This document shows, one piece after another, positions 11,474-23,571 of a stretch of 64,000 bases of DNA. This DNA comes from Adiantum capillus-veneris (Eukaryota > Streptophyta > Polypodiopsida > Polypodiales > Pteridaceae): contig CM043960.1 of NCBI GenBank assembly GCA_014529385.2, forward strand, positions 122,974,543-123,038,542, read 5' to 3'. The translations under genes and the position numbers were made by a program. The stretch's first letter is position 1. Each line of letters opens with the position of its first letter. A model generated the notes under the pieces. That model did not search any database. It was not told the origin of the DNA and saw nothing but the letters and a program-made list of their open reading frames with translations.

Positions 11474-12367
11474 TGTCTTAAGGATGGTCAAACATTTCTT
11501 TCTTAGGTCAATCAGTCATAACCCAATCATTTCTTTCCTATTTACAATCATTGCTCGTTAGTTTCGTGGAAGTTACCTTCCATTTACAGCCAGTTTATCC
11601 TTCCTAACCTTACGTATGCAATGTTAACTTAAAAATGAACTTTAAAAAAATTTAAGTGAAAAAAAATAGAAATCCACCGGGGACTGCTCGTCTGTGTGCG
11701 GTGGGGCGGGTGCCCGTAGACTTTTCTCTGTTGGCCTATGGCTAGGCCCAGCCTCATGGTCATTAGTGGTTTTGTTTCGCTTGTTGCTAACATCCTCTTC
11801 CTTAGTAAGAGGATTTTCCATGGTTCTCTTTGGAGCCATGTCGGCAGCTTTATAAAAAGACTTAATCCATTAGAAGTTTAATTAAATAATCTTCTTTTTC
11901 TTTTTTTACCCAAAAATAAGGATTTTTGGAGTAAGTTGGTATCTTTAATAGTCAATTTGATGAGATATTCCTCCTGTAACTTCCCATAATTACCATTTAA
12001 TTTGGGAAGCCCTTTAACTAGGTTTCTCCTTAGTCTATATTCCATTTTAGCCTTAGTAAATTATAAATTCCTATCGGCTAATGGATTACTCACCCTAAAT
12101 TGTAATTGAATATGCTATCTTTAAGAATTTTCATAAATTTGATTTATAATCTTTCCCTCCTATACTTATGGCCTAAATTAGGCAAAAGTTACTGATAGTA
12201 ATTTGTTATACCATCCATTATGTTGAGGTAAGTTTTTCACCCTTCAATAGTGATTCTGGACCTCGGGTATTTATTTGGTAATTAGATAAATTCATTTACT
12301 AATTTCCTTTCTCTATTTTATACGCAAAATTGGTTATTTTTATTGAAAATAAATACCTAAACTATTT

Positions 12368-14450
12368 ATCTGAGGTTGGGATATTTATCATGGATTCCTC
12401 AAAGTGTGTTCTACCTCTGATATTTATATCAAAGGTTTTTGGATTAATTTACTATATTCCCTCCTTTATTTTCCACTAAAAATAATATAATTTTACTGGG
12501 ATAATTAGGTAAACTAATTATCTGAGAGTAACATAACTATCATGGGTTTCCTAAGGTATAAATAACCTCTGATAAATAACTCAAGACATTCTGAATCAAT
12601 TGGATAATTTGTCCTGAAAACATGTGATAATTTGTCCTAAAAACAGAGTAATTTTGCTAAAGTACTTAGGTAAATTAATTATCTGAGCTTTGACATAATT
12701 ATCATAGGTTTCCTAACATATAATTAACCTCTAATAAATAATTTGTCCTAAAAATAGAGTAATTTTGCTAAAGTACTTAGGTAAATTAATTATCTGAGCT
12801 TTGACATAATTATCATAGGTTTCCTAACATGTAATTAACCTCTAATAAATAACTCAAACCAATTTGAATCTATTTGCTAATTTTCCCTATTTAATGTATC
12901 CTAAAAACACAGTAATTCTGCTAAATTAATTAGGCAAATTTATTATCTGAGCTTCACATAACTATCACAGGTTCTCTAACCTATAATTAACCTCTGATAA
13001 ATAACTCAAATCATTTTGAATCTATTTGCTAATTTCCCCTATTTAATTTCTCCTAAAAACAAAGTATTTCTGCTAAAGTAATTAGATAAGTTAATTATCT
13101 GAGCTTGAAATAATTATCACAGATTCCCTAACATGTAATTAACCTCTGATAAATAACTCAAATCAATTTGAATCCATTTATTAATTTCTCCTATTTAATT
13201 TGTTCTAAAAACAAAGTATTTCTACTAAAGTAACTAGATAAATTAATTATCTGAGCTTGACATAATTACCACGGGTTTCCTAACATAAATTTAACCTCTG
13301 ATAAATAATCATGTGATAATTTGTCTTGAAAACAGAGTAATTTTGCTAAAGTAATTAGGTAAATTAATTTTCTGATCTTGACATAATTATCACAGGTTCC
13401 GTAACATGTAATTAACCTCTAATAAATAACTCAAACCAATTTGAATCTATTTGCTAATTTTTCCTATTTAATGTATCCTACAAACATAGTAATTTAGCTA
13501 AAGTAATTAAGTAAATTAATTATCTGAGCTTCACATAACTAACATGGGTTCCCTAACATATAATTAACCTCTGATAAATAACTCAAATCATTTTGAATCT
13601 ATTTGCTAATTTCTCCTATTTAATTTGTTCTAAAAATAGAGTATTTCTGCTAAAGTAATTAGATAAATTAGTTATCTGAGCTTGAAATAATTATCACGAG
13701 TTCTCTAACATGTAATTAATCTTTTATAATTAACTCAAACCAATTTGAATCCATTTATTAATTTCTCCTATTTAATTTGTCCAAAAAACAGAGTATTTTT
13801 GCTAAAGTAATTAGATAAATTAATCATCTGAGCTTGATATAATTATCACGGGTTTTCTAGCATAAATTTTACTTCTAATAAATAACTCAAATCATTTTGA
13901 ATCTATTTGCTAATTTCCTCTAGTTAATTTGTCCTAAAAATAGAGTATTTCTCCTAAAGTAATTAAATTAATTAATTATCTGAGCTTGAAGTAATTATCA
14001 GAGGTTTTTTAACATGTAATTAACCTCTGATAAATAACTCAAATCAATTTGAATCCATTTACTAATTTCCACTATTTAATTTGTCATAAAAACAGAGTAT
14101 TTTTGCTAAAGTAATTAGATAAAGTAATCATTTGAGCTTGACATAATTATCACGGGTTCCCTAACATATAATTAACCCCTGATAAATAAATCAAATTATT
14201 TTGAATTAATTTACTAATTTCTCCTATTTAATTTGTCTTAAAAATAGACTATTTCTTCTAAAATAATTAGGTAAATTAATTACCTAAGCTTGACATAATT
14301 ATCGCGAGTTCTCTAACATATAATTAACCTCTGATAAATAACTCAAAATATTTTGAATCAATTTGATTATTTTTCCCTTTAATTTTCTCTAAGAAACAAT
14401 GTAATTCTGTCTAATTAATTATGACAATTACTCAAAAAATTATAAGATAG
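12368..14450 (+). repeat. AT-rich tandem array, 152-bp unit, about 14 copies
   Basis: Seen: the anchor tctgag(cttgacataattatca) recurs at 12368, 12521, 12682, 12793, 12946, 13098, 13250, 13371, 13523, 13675, 13827, 13979, 14131 and 14283. The spacing is 152 or 153 bp almost throughout, except one of 161 and two short units of 111 and 121 bp that lack a block around the 'ctcaaatcaatttgaat' segment. Copies drift most at both edges. Each unit contains taattaac, ctctgataaataactcaa, atttgctaatt and gtaattagataaattaattatctgagctt. No frame is conserved. Units differ by scattered substitutions, so the array is not very recent. The period is close to the length of DNA on one nucleosome. Confidence 0.93.
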
Positions 14451-15759
14451 TTTTCCTAACTTAATGGCTGTCTGATGCAGCTCTAATAATTACCTCAACT
14501 CAATTTAAGCTTAACTAATATATTTCCCATTAATTTATGGTTAATTTGGATAATTTCAGTCCTAATATGATAGGATAATTAATTAGCTTAATATTTTCAA
14601 GCGTAATTACAACAATCAACAGAGAATATTAAATTACGAGAGGATTTATGAGTATACATAGGTCTAATCTTTAATTTATTAAGAAATAGATTAATCTAGC
14701 CTTGCTAATTAAGAAGGATTAAGCTAATTACCGTTTAAGTTATTCAACTAGAGCTTAATCTCTAGTGATTTTTGCGTAGCGTTCTCTCTAGATGAGAGAG
14801 AGTGTGTCAAGGCTCCGAGTCTAAATTTTTATGAAGAGAAGGGGGTCTTTTTATAGTTTTTCTAGGCCCCGGGCAGTTTTTGGTAGGTTTTGACACCCCA
14901 AGCAGGCCCCCAGCTTGCAAATGGAGCCAACTGCTCCTAAATCTGTTTCTGGCAAGTTCCCCCCAACTCCACACTGCCCCCATACCTTCCAGAATCGATT
15001 TTTGTTGATTTTGCTGATTTCTAATGATGAAAATTTGAAATATCAGTTAATTCTAGAACCTTAGGATAAGAAAGTCTTAGTTAATAATTATTACTGAAAC
15101 CATCCAATTTTTATTAACTAATTGAATTCCTATTGTAACCTTCCAGGATCTGTAACTTTTACAGTTTTTATCGGATTCTGATTCTGAAAATTACTAACCA
15201 TAGTAAAGCTCTGCTTATGATTCCAAAAATACCAATATTAGCTGTGTTTGAATCCTTCAATAGTGGTTTTCAAATTAATTTCACAAGCTTTGTACAATTT
15301 TTAAGGTTTCGAAAAATGGAAACCTTACAGCTGCTCATCATAAAAAGACCAACAACCTTCAAAAAGGCTAGCAAATTTCTCTTTACATAACAAATCCTCA
15401 ATTTCCGAATCAATGATTGAACCTCATTGTGTGTTTAAGTGTGAAATATGTATCCACATGCTGCAAAATCTATGCACTCCCACATATCCTACCACTACAA
15501 CGCTATCGACGTAGTTTAGAGTTAGATCGCATTGGGTGAAGTCACATCTAGACCCCATAAGAGCTGAAAAAGTGATATAGACAAGAGACATCTCATATGT
15601 ATGCAAGTAAAAAATATCAACGTATTAGCAGGTGACATGCACCTACCTTAATGCCAATCACATATACAATCGAGATAGAGAGAATAAGGAGGTGGGAGAG
15701 ATGGCTTCCCATGGGCGACCCAATTAAGCCAAAGAATAAGGTGGTGAGAGAGGTGTCTT

Positions 15760-15761
<2 letters not shown>
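14451..15761. other. AT-rich intergenic, no gene seen
   Basis: The first hundred bases resemble a degenerate further unit of the 152-bp array. The remainder shows no coding motif, repeat or terminal inverted repeat that I can support. Confidence 0.4.

Positions 15762-15847
<86 letters not shown>
15762..15847 (+). repeat. (AT)n(GA)n compound microsatellite
   Basis: About 33 bp of pure AT runs straight into about 53 bp of pure GA. It lies at the left limit of sequence that I can match to CACTA copy III. Confidence 0.95.
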
Positions 15848-15850
<3 letters not shown>

Positions 15851-16150
15851 TAGGTTTAGGATTTAGTTTTTATATTTAAGTTAGAGTTTAGGTTTATAAT
15901 TAATGTCAGAGCTTTGGGTTTAGGTTTAGGATTTAACTCTATATTTAAGGTTTAGAGCATAGTTAGGGATATTTAAAGATCGTTAGTGATTAGAGCTTAT
16001 GTTTAAATTTAAAATTAGATTTTGGATTTAGTTTTTATATTTAAGTTTAGCTTTAGGATTATGGCTTAAATTTAGAGTTAGTTTATGGTTATTTTTGCAG
16101 TAGTTTGCATGTAGCTCACACGACTTTAGGTATGTAGTTGTTTTCAAGCT

Positions 16151-16192
16151 CACATGTGCAAGCGGCTAGCGTACAAGCCGTTTGCACATGTG
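16151..16192. repeat. Hairpin-forming inverted repeat
   Basis: cacatgtgcaagcggct (16151-16167) pairs with agccgtttgcacatgtg (16176-16192) with one mismatch across an 8-bp loop, and weaker pairing continues outward. It lies at the left part of the block that is missing from the homologous CACTA copy III. Confidence 0.75.
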
Positions 16193-17127
16193 AACTTGCA
16201 AGTAAGTAAAGATAAATGATTGTAAGTGAAGCCATCATTTCATTAGGAAGAGGATGGGTTCTAGAAGGGCCTCTTTATTTGCCATGAGCTTATGGAGGTG
16301 ATTAACATTTTGAAAAAAAGCTATATGCCATGTGTGCGAGAATGGTGAGTGTGTAAGAGATGTATAAGAGTGGTCAAAGCATGCACTTTCCCCCCCAAAA
16401 AGGAGGTGGAGAATTTTATGATTTTCGGCCTTCCATAATTTCCGTATATTATTTTCAATTTGAGCCAAGATCATAGATCTGCAATCTACACATTGAGCTC
16501 TTTCCATAGATATGCTACATGATATGTTTTGACCTGCTAGATTTTAAATTCCATTTTGGGGAGGAAATTTGAATTAAAAAAACTAGCCATTTTGCCTATT
16601 TGATTTCAAAACGTGTCCTTTAATTACTTTCTTAGTATGAAAGGTTTGACTTCCTTAAACTACCAAATAAAGAGGCCGTCCTAGACCCCATTCTCTTCCT
16701 AATGTGTGGGGTGCGCAATGCCAGAGTGCAGGGGCTTCTGTAGTAGAGTGCTTTGAAAAAGATCTTTTTTACATCCCCAAGATGGATTTTAGAAATGACT
16801 TTATACGCTCTTCTCTCTACATTCTCTATCTTTGTCTCTCGCTTTTTGTCCATCTCTCTCTTTCTCCCTCTCTTTCTCTTCACGGATACGCCATTAGGTT
16901 GGAAAGCTTTCAACGGCACAGTACCTCAGAATGGAGGCAGACATGCAATGTGTATAGTAATCCCTCGAACAAGGAGCTACTGTGAAGAGATGTTAATCAA
17001 GAAGCATAATAAAGAAGCTCTTCTTTAATCACTCTAGAGAAGCGGAAGAACTCTTGCACTACACACACCACAAAATTGTGGCTTCACTTACAACCATAGC
17101 TCTTCATGTAGTTTACACTAGGGAATG

Positions 17128-17328
17128 GCTACAGCTGAACAAGAGACAAAGGGCTTTTTTCCACTACAGGCATTGTTGTGTAGAGTGGGTGTGTAGATTT
17201 CTTGTACCCACAAATATAGACATTGACGCTACAACTGAACAAGAGGGAAAGGGGTTTTGTGCACTACAGGCATTGTTGTGTAGATGTGGGTGTGTAGATT
17301 CCTTGTACCCATAAATATAGACATTGAC
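17128..17328 (+). repeat. 100-bp tandem duplication inside CACTA copy 0
   Basis: The unit starting gctacagctgaacaagag at 17128 is repeated from 17228 with about 10 differences. CACTA copies I and III carry it once, so the duplication happened in this copy. Confidence 0.85.
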
Positions 17329-17485
17329 CAATAAAGACAAGATTATAACCTGATGGTTTTGATCTTTGTGCACCTCTAGATGGAGGTGTGCGGGGATCGA
17401 ACAAGCCTAGAGAATATGAGGTAGTTTACAATGTGATCTATGGTTTTTTGATTGCAAGGGAGATTAAGAGAGAGAGAGAGAGATG

Positions 17486-18172
17486 TGTTAAGTATGGATC
17501 CTGATTTACCCCTTGTAATTTTCAATATTAAAAATGCACATTTGTAAGGCCCCCATTATGAGGAGAAGCCATCATGCGCAAAGAAAATTCACTCGCTGGA
17601 AAACAAAATCACTTGCCAGAAACCAAAATTTTCATGCCGTAATATTCCTTTTTGCTGGAATATCATAGTCGGACGGTGGTCGAAAAGTGGTCGGAAAACG
17701 GCCGGTCGTTTGGCTAGTTGTCCGTTGGCTGGTGGCCGATTTCAAAGGAGGACTTGTATTCACAAGGGCAGCCACACATGGGCGGATTGGAGGGTCCGAT
17801 TTGGACTTATCTACACAAGGGCGGCTACACATGGCTGCCTCTCAGTCCTTTTGGCCTATAAAAGGAGGCCATTTCTACACACATTTACAGTGTGGAGTTG
17901 ATGCAACAAGGTGGGTGTGAGGTGGTAAGAGTGAAGCAAGGCGGGAGCTCTATTAAGGGTATAATCCCTTTGTAACTTACTTCTTGTTTGAAGTACTAAA
18001 GCCATTAAGTGTCTCATTTCTCGTGGATGTAGCCCACATTGGGTGAACCACGTATATTGTGTGTACTCTCTCTCTCTGTCTCTCTACTCTATAATCTCTT
18101 GTGTGTGAAAATTATCTCTCTTCATTAAGTAATTTACTCAATATCTACTTAGCTATGTCATATTTCCTAACA
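17486..18172 (+). repeat. Copia element 1, 5' LTR (687 bp)
   Basis: It starts tgttaagtatggatcctg and ends tatttcctaaca. It carries a run of rearranged GGCCGG/GGTCG motifs near 17670-17740 and a (CT)n tract near 18068. The sequence gcctataaaaggagg at 17853-17867 is a plausible TATA box, and transcription would start shortly downstream. Confidence 0.93.
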
Positions 18173-18174
18173 AC

Positions 18175-18186
18175 TAGTATCAGAGC
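18175..18186 (+). other. Primer-binding site, initiator-Met tRNA type
   Basis: tagtatcagagc lies two bases after the LTR end and differs at one base from the usual tggtatcagagc. Confidence 0.85.
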
Positions 18187-18245
18187 AAAGTTTGCTCGTA
18201 GCTAAATGATCTCAAGAAAAGGATTTCTTGAATTGAGTGGGAGTA

Positions 18246-19060
18246 ATGGCGGAGGAAGGGAAGCTGAAGATTGAGAAGTTCAGCAGCAAAAACTACCAAC
18301 ATTGGAAGATGCAGATTGAAGACTATCTCTACCAGAAGGACCTCTATTTCCCACTAGGCGGTCTTGCAAAGAAGCCCGCAACGATGGCAGATGATGCATG
18401 GATTCTCCTTGATCGAAAGGCACTGGGAACAATCCGGTTAAGCTTGGCGTCAACGATGGCCTTCAATGTTTCGGAGATGAAGACCACAGAGGACTTGATG
18501 AAGTCACTTGACGACTTCTACGAGAAACCATCGGCATCCAATAAGGTATTTCTCATGAGGCGCTTGTTCAATCTAAAGATGACAGAGAATGGTTCAGTTG
18601 CAGAACACCTAAATGAATTTAACACCAACATAAGTCAATGTCTATCGGTGAAAATAAATTTCGATGTGATGAAGTGCAAGCTCTCCTTATACTATCGTCT
18701 CTACCGGATAGTTGGGACAGCCTTGTGATGGTTGTAAGTAATTCTATTTCTGGAACAAATACTGTTAAGTTTGATGATGTTGTGGGTGTTCTCCTAAGCG
18801 AGGAATTGGAAAGGTGAAGCACAGGAGAATCATCAAGTGCTGCACTGTCAGTGGAAACAAGAGGAAGGCCTAAGGAGAGGTTCAAAAACCAAAAGGGTCA
18901 TGATTGCTCAAGGTGGAGCAAGTCACGCAGAAAGTCAGTTCTTGAATGTTGGAACTGCGGCAAGAAGGGCCACGTCAAGAAGGATTGTTGGTCCAAGAAG
19001 CAGAAGGAGTCAGAGTCTCAAGATAACAGGCCAATATCAGAGGCCAATGTGGCAGGTAAA
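18246..19060 (+). pseudogene. Copia element 1 gag, frameshifted
   Basis: The frame from the ATG at 18246 gives a typical copia gag N-terminus (KIEKFSSKNYQHWKMQIEDYL, then a helical segment ending EHLNEFN) and stops at 18726-18728 after a frame change near the expected LPxSWD motif. The zinc knuckle survives in another frame at about 18949-18990 (CWNCGKKGHVKKDC). Gag forms the virus-like particle and the knuckle binds the element RNA. The product cannot be made as one protein from this copy. Confidence 0.85.
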
Positions 19061-19101
19061 GTAGATCAAGATGCTCTAATTCTCTCATTAGACAATGTGC
19101 C

Positions 19102-22012
19102 TGGATAGTAGATTCCGGGGCTTCACTCCATGCGACACCACACAAGCAACATTTGCAAGATTACACCAAAGGTAATTTTGGGTATGTATACTTGGGAGAA
19201 GATGAAGCTTGTGAAATTATTGGCAAAGCTACAGTTTGTGTCAAACTGCTAACAGCAATGAATGGAAGCTTAAAGATGTTAGGCATGTTCCTTCTCTTCG
19301 CAAAAAATTGATCTCTACAAGAAAATTGGACGATGAAGGTCACAACATTGCATTCGGAAGCAAACGATGGAAGATATCAAAGGGATTTTCGGTGGTTGCC
19401 AGGGGAGAAAAGGTCGGTACACTTTACTTGTGTAATGTTAGCACACAATCTTCAACTTGTGCAGTAGCTACGGAAGTTGACAGAGCAGTGTGGCACTATT
19501 GGCTTGGGCATATGAGTGCTAAAGGAATGCAAATCCTTCAAACAAAGAAGCTTCTACTATGTTTGAAAGAAGTGGACTTAGAGTTCTGTGAAGATTGTGT
19601 TTATGGTAAACAAAAGAGGGTAAAATTTCAAAAAAGAGGAAATGAAAGAAAAAAAAAACTTGAGTTGGTTCATTCTGATGTTCGGGGTCCTGCAAGTACA
19701 CCATCACTTGGTGGCTCATTGTATTATGTAACATTTATAGACGATGCAACTAGGAAAACATGGGTTTATGTCATGAAGAATAAATCTGATGTGTTTTCCA
19801 TATTTCAAAGGTGGAAAACCTTTGTGGAGAATGAAGCAGGTACTAAGGTTAGATGTCTCAGATCCGACAATGGAGATGAATACTGCAGCCAAGCTTTTGA
19901 AAGATTTTGTGCTAGCAATTGCATTCAAAGGCAAAAGACGACCCCAAGGACACCTCAACAAAATGGGAGTTCAGAAAGGATGAATAGGACAATCATGGAG
20001 CGAGCACGAAGCATGCGGCTACATGCACGGGTGGAAGCTGTAAGTACGTCTGTGTAATTAATCAACCAGCCACCCTCAATGGCATTAGATGGGGGAGTTT
20101 TAGAAGAGGCATGGACAGGTAGACCGATGAATTATGTATTTCTCAACGTGTTCGGGTGTGACGCTTTCATACACATAGATAGAAGCCTAAGATCAAAGCT
20201 AGATGCAAAGTCCAAAAAGTGTTTCTTCATTGGCTATGGAAAAGGTGACTTTGGGTATTGCCTATGGAATTCTGAAAATGGTAAAATCTTTAGGAGTAGG
20301 GATGTAATTTTTAAGGAACAAAATATGTACAAAGATTACTTGGAAAGAAAACAAACAAAAACAGGTGATGAGTACATGGAGCTTGAGGACGGTGCAAACT
20401 CAAGGACTGCAAATGGTGACAATGTGCAACAACATCAACCAAATGAGGAGCCTCAACCTATTCCCTGAAGATCTACAAGAGAAAGTAGCCAGAAAGGTTC
20501 GTTCCTTCCTTCAACCATCTCTTGATCTCAAATTCTGGAGAGCCGGAGTCATACGAAGAAGCTCCGCAACACAAATCCAAAGAAGAATGGATGAAGAGCA
20601 TGCAAGTGAAGATGGACTCATTACATCGCAACCAAACATGACAGTTTGTTGAGTTGCCTAAAGGTAAGTGGGCACTTCAGAACAAATGGGTGTATAAGCT
20701 GAAGGAAGAGAAGGTGGGAAGAAAAGGTACAAGTCTAGGCTTGTGGTAAAAGGTATTGACTTCAACGAAATATTTTCTCATGTTGTAAAAATTAACTCAA
20801 TTAGGCTTGTCTTAAGCCTTGTGGCTGCTCATGATCTAAATCTTGAGTAAATGGATGTAAATATGGCATTCCCTCACGGTGACTTAGAGGAGGAAATTTA
20901 CATGCTTCAACCAAAGGGGTATGAAGTAAAAGGTAAGGAGAAAATGGTTTGCAGATTAAAGAAGAGCTTGTATGGTTTAAAGCAGGCATAAAGACAATGG
21001 TACTTGAAGTTTGATCGATGGATGTTGGATCATGGATTCACAAGATCCAACTTGGATCACTGTGTCTACACAAAGAATTTGGGAGATGGGAAGTTCATCA
21101 TCCTAATGTTGTATGTTGATGACATGCTGATTGCAAGTGCTAACATGCAGGACATCAAAGACCTAAAATAGGAGCTGTCTAAATCTTTTTCAATGAAAGA
21201 TTTAGGTGCTTTTAAGAGGATACTTGGTATGAAGATATCAAGGGACAGGATGAAGAAAACAATAAATCTATCTCAAGAAGGTACTAGAAAGGTTGCAATG
21301 CAAAATGCAAAAATGACACCTTTGGCTGGTCACTTTAAACTAACCAAGGGTATGTGTCCAAAGACACAAGAGGAGATAGCCTATATGTCTAAAGTTCCAT
21401 ATGCTGCAGAGGCAGGTTCTCTTATGTATTCTATGGTCTGGACAAGGACATACATTGCACATGTAGTGGGAGTTGTAAGTAGGTTCATGGACAACCCAGG
21501 TAAAAAGCACTGGCAAGCTGTGAAGTGGATACTTAGGTATCTAAAAGGGACAACAACAACTGCTTTGTATTTTGGAGGAACTGATATTTTTCTAGAAGGG
21601 TATGCCCATGCAGATATGGAAGGTGACAAAGATACTTGAAGGAGCACTACTCGCTATGTCTTCATGGTTGGGACCACAACAGTAAGCTGGGCTTCAAAGC
21701 TGCAGAAAGTGGTCTCATTTTCTACCACGGAAGCAGAGTATGTAGCAATGACGGAGGCAAGTAAAGAAAGTATGTGGCTTCACAGATTCTTAAAGAGCTT
21801 GGATTCAAAGAAGACAATTGTGTCTTGTACACAGTGATAGAAAAAGTGCTATCCATCTTGCAAAGAACTCAGCCTTTCATTCAAGGACAAAGCACATTGA
21901 GATGAGATATCACTTCATACACACTCTTTTGGAAGATGTACAACTAAAGCTAGGAAAGGTGCATACAAGTGAAAATCCTGCAGACATGTTTACAATTGTC
22001 ATTCAAGGATAA
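19102..22012 (+). pseudogene. Copia element 1 pol, multiple stops and shifts
   Basis: In order: protease (WIVDSGASLHAT at 19102), integrase 19236-20057 with an intact HHCC finger (WHYWLGHM ... CEDC) and DDE residues in VHSD, RSDNGDEY and SERMNRT, a further integrase C-terminal piece 20079-20468, reverse transcriptase with the YVDD motif near 21111, and RNase H with STTEAEY near 21720 and ENPADM near 21971. In-frame stops are seen at 20848-20850 (TAA), 20989-20991 (TAA), 21169-21171 (TAG) and 21637-21639 (TGA), besides frame changes near 20057, 20470 and 21830. Key catalytic residues remain but the copy cannot be autonomous. Confidence 0.9.
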
Positions 22013-22064
22013 GAAGCCAGGGCAGTCACAGGTTTGGTTTGGAATCAGTCTCCATGTGGGAGAT

Positions 22065-22799
22065 TGTAAACTATGGAGCCTGATTTACCCCTTTAATTTT
22101 TGTATTAAAAACGCACATTTGTAAGGCTCCCATTATGAGGAGAAGCCATCGTGCATGAAGAAAAATCACTCGCCAAAAAACAAAATCATTCGTCAAAAAC
22201 AAAAAATTTCACGCCGGAATATTCCTTTTGGTTGGAATATTATGGCCGGACAACGGTCGAAAAGTGGTCGATCGTTTGGCCAATTGGCCGGTAGTCAATG
22301 GCCGGTGGCTGGCCGGTGGCCGATGGTCAAAAGTCAATGGCCGGTGGCCGATTTCAAAGGAGTACTTGTCTTCTCAAGGGGGGCCACACATGGACAGATT
22401 GGAGGGTCCAATTTGGACTTATCTACACAAAGGCGGCTACACATGGCTGCCTCTCATGAGAGAGGGCAACCCTTTTGGCCTATAAAAGGAGGCCATTTCT
22501 ACACACATTTACAGTGTAAAGTTGATGCAACAAGGTAGGTGTGAGGTGGTGAGAGTGAAGCAAGGTGGGAGCTCTATTAAGGGTATAATCCCTTTGTAAC
22601 TTACTTTTTGTTTGAAGTACTAAAGCCATTAAGTGGCTGCTTTCCCATGGATGTAGCCCACATTGGGTGAACCACGTATATTGTGTGTACTCTCTCTCTC
22701 TCTCTCTCTCTACTCTATAATCTCTTGTGTCTGAAAATTATCTCTCTCCATTAAGTAATCTACTCAATTATCTACTTAGCTACATCATATTTCCTAACA
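22065..22799 (+). repeat. Copia element 1, 3' LTR (735 bp)
   Basis: It starts tgtaaactatggagcctg and ends tatttcctaaca. Relative to the left LTR it has an expanded block of GGCCGGTGGC-like short repeats near 22280-22350 and an extra ~15 bp near 22458. The TATA-like gcctataaaagg is kept at 22479-22490. Confidence 0.93.
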
Positions 22800-23211
22800 A
22801 GATAAGAGACGGAGGAGAGTAAGAGAAGATTAAATTTATGTTGAAGGTTCAAGGTTTTTACATTCATTATGAGTAGTGACAACAATGTGGGGCCGTCCAA
22901 CAAAAACATCTATCTCTCAACAAGGATCTTATGTCCTTGTAATCAATGCAAATATGTTGTGTGATGGACAAGATGTGTTTCTTATTACCATATACATGTG
23001 GTAATGATGTGTGTGAACACACTTAGGACCACTGAGACATTTTTCCCCTCTTTAGGAGGTTTTTCCCTCTGTACATTATATATACGCGATCATTCTAGGG
23101 GTATCTATCTTTCCATTGCACACTAATTAAAATATTCTCTCTTGCATTCCTTGAGCTTCCTTCGTCTTCTCCAAGCTGTGTGTATTTTTATGCAACCCTA
23201 ATTTCAACAAT

Positions 23212-23223
23212 TGGTATCAGAGC
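23212..23223 (+). other. Primer-binding site of copia element 2
   Basis: tggtatcagagc is an exact match to the usual initiator-Met tRNA primer site, three bases after the LTR end. Confidence 0.92.
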
Positions 23224-23571
23224 AGGTTGCATCCTCCCGAGCTTAGTCACCAACAGCTCCAGCACACACTTGCTCACTTTCTCCAGTCTGTGAGCTTTGG
23301 AAAGCATTCACACGTTGACAATTTTTTTGGGTAAGCTCATAGAGCTTAGTCTGCTCAGATTTTCGATTCGGGATCATTTTTGCCTTCGTTTCCACTACAG
23401 GCAGTAGTAATGCATAGGCTATTTTGAATTTTTGTGCAAAAGTTTTGTCAGTGCCATTTTTTGCATAACAGGTCCTTACGGTCTTCTATGGTTTGTGCTA
23501 TATAGAACATGTTGTTCTTGCTTTTCTTCTCCTCTTTTTGAGTAGTTTTCACATCAGGTGCAACATTTACC

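Larger units (their letters stand above)
17486..22799 (+). mobile_element. Copia element 1, complete ends, decayed genes
   Basis: Seen: two LTRs beginning TG and ending CA, a primer site after the left LTR, the polypurine stretch tgggagat just before the right LTR, and target duplications AGATG (17481-17485) and AGATA (22800-22804). The 5314-bp unit carries gag and pol in copia order (protease, integrase, reverse transcriptase, RNase H), broken by several stops and frameshifts. It sits in the GA tract of CACTA copy 0. The uninterrupted site is preserved in copy III at 54408-54412 (AGATA). The LTRs differ in length (687 versus 735 bp), and the genes are badly damaged, so it is older than copia element 3. 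Confidence 0.95.
15848..22983 (+). mobile_element. CACTA copy 0, 5' portion, split by copia element 1
   Basis: Seen: 15848-16080 (TTTAGG-rich text ending tttagagttag) and about 16800-17485 align with the leader of CACTA copy III (53936-54410). After the copia insertion, 22800-22983 continues into the start of the transposase frame, with the ATG near 22869 and the same CPCNQC-type motif (here LCPCNQCKYV). The match to copies I and III stops at gtttctt (22983), where copia element 2 begins. The CACTA terminal repeat itself was not found on the left. A roughly 700-bp block at 16085-16790 is absent from copy III and is presumably another insertion. Only the 5' leader and the first transposase codons survive. 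Confidence 0.75.

Noticed and set aside
12368-14450. CRISPR-like array
   Set aside because: The whole 152-bp unit is repeated without unique spacers, and the sequence is eukaryotic.
15648-15866. Two opposite reading frames rich in Ile-Tyr and Arg-Glu
   Set aside because: Translation of the (AT)n(GA)n microsatellite.
23391-23410. CACTA-type terminal repeat (ccactacaggcagtag)
   Set aside because: It lies within the copia 2 leader and matches the CACTA ends in only the first six to seven bases.
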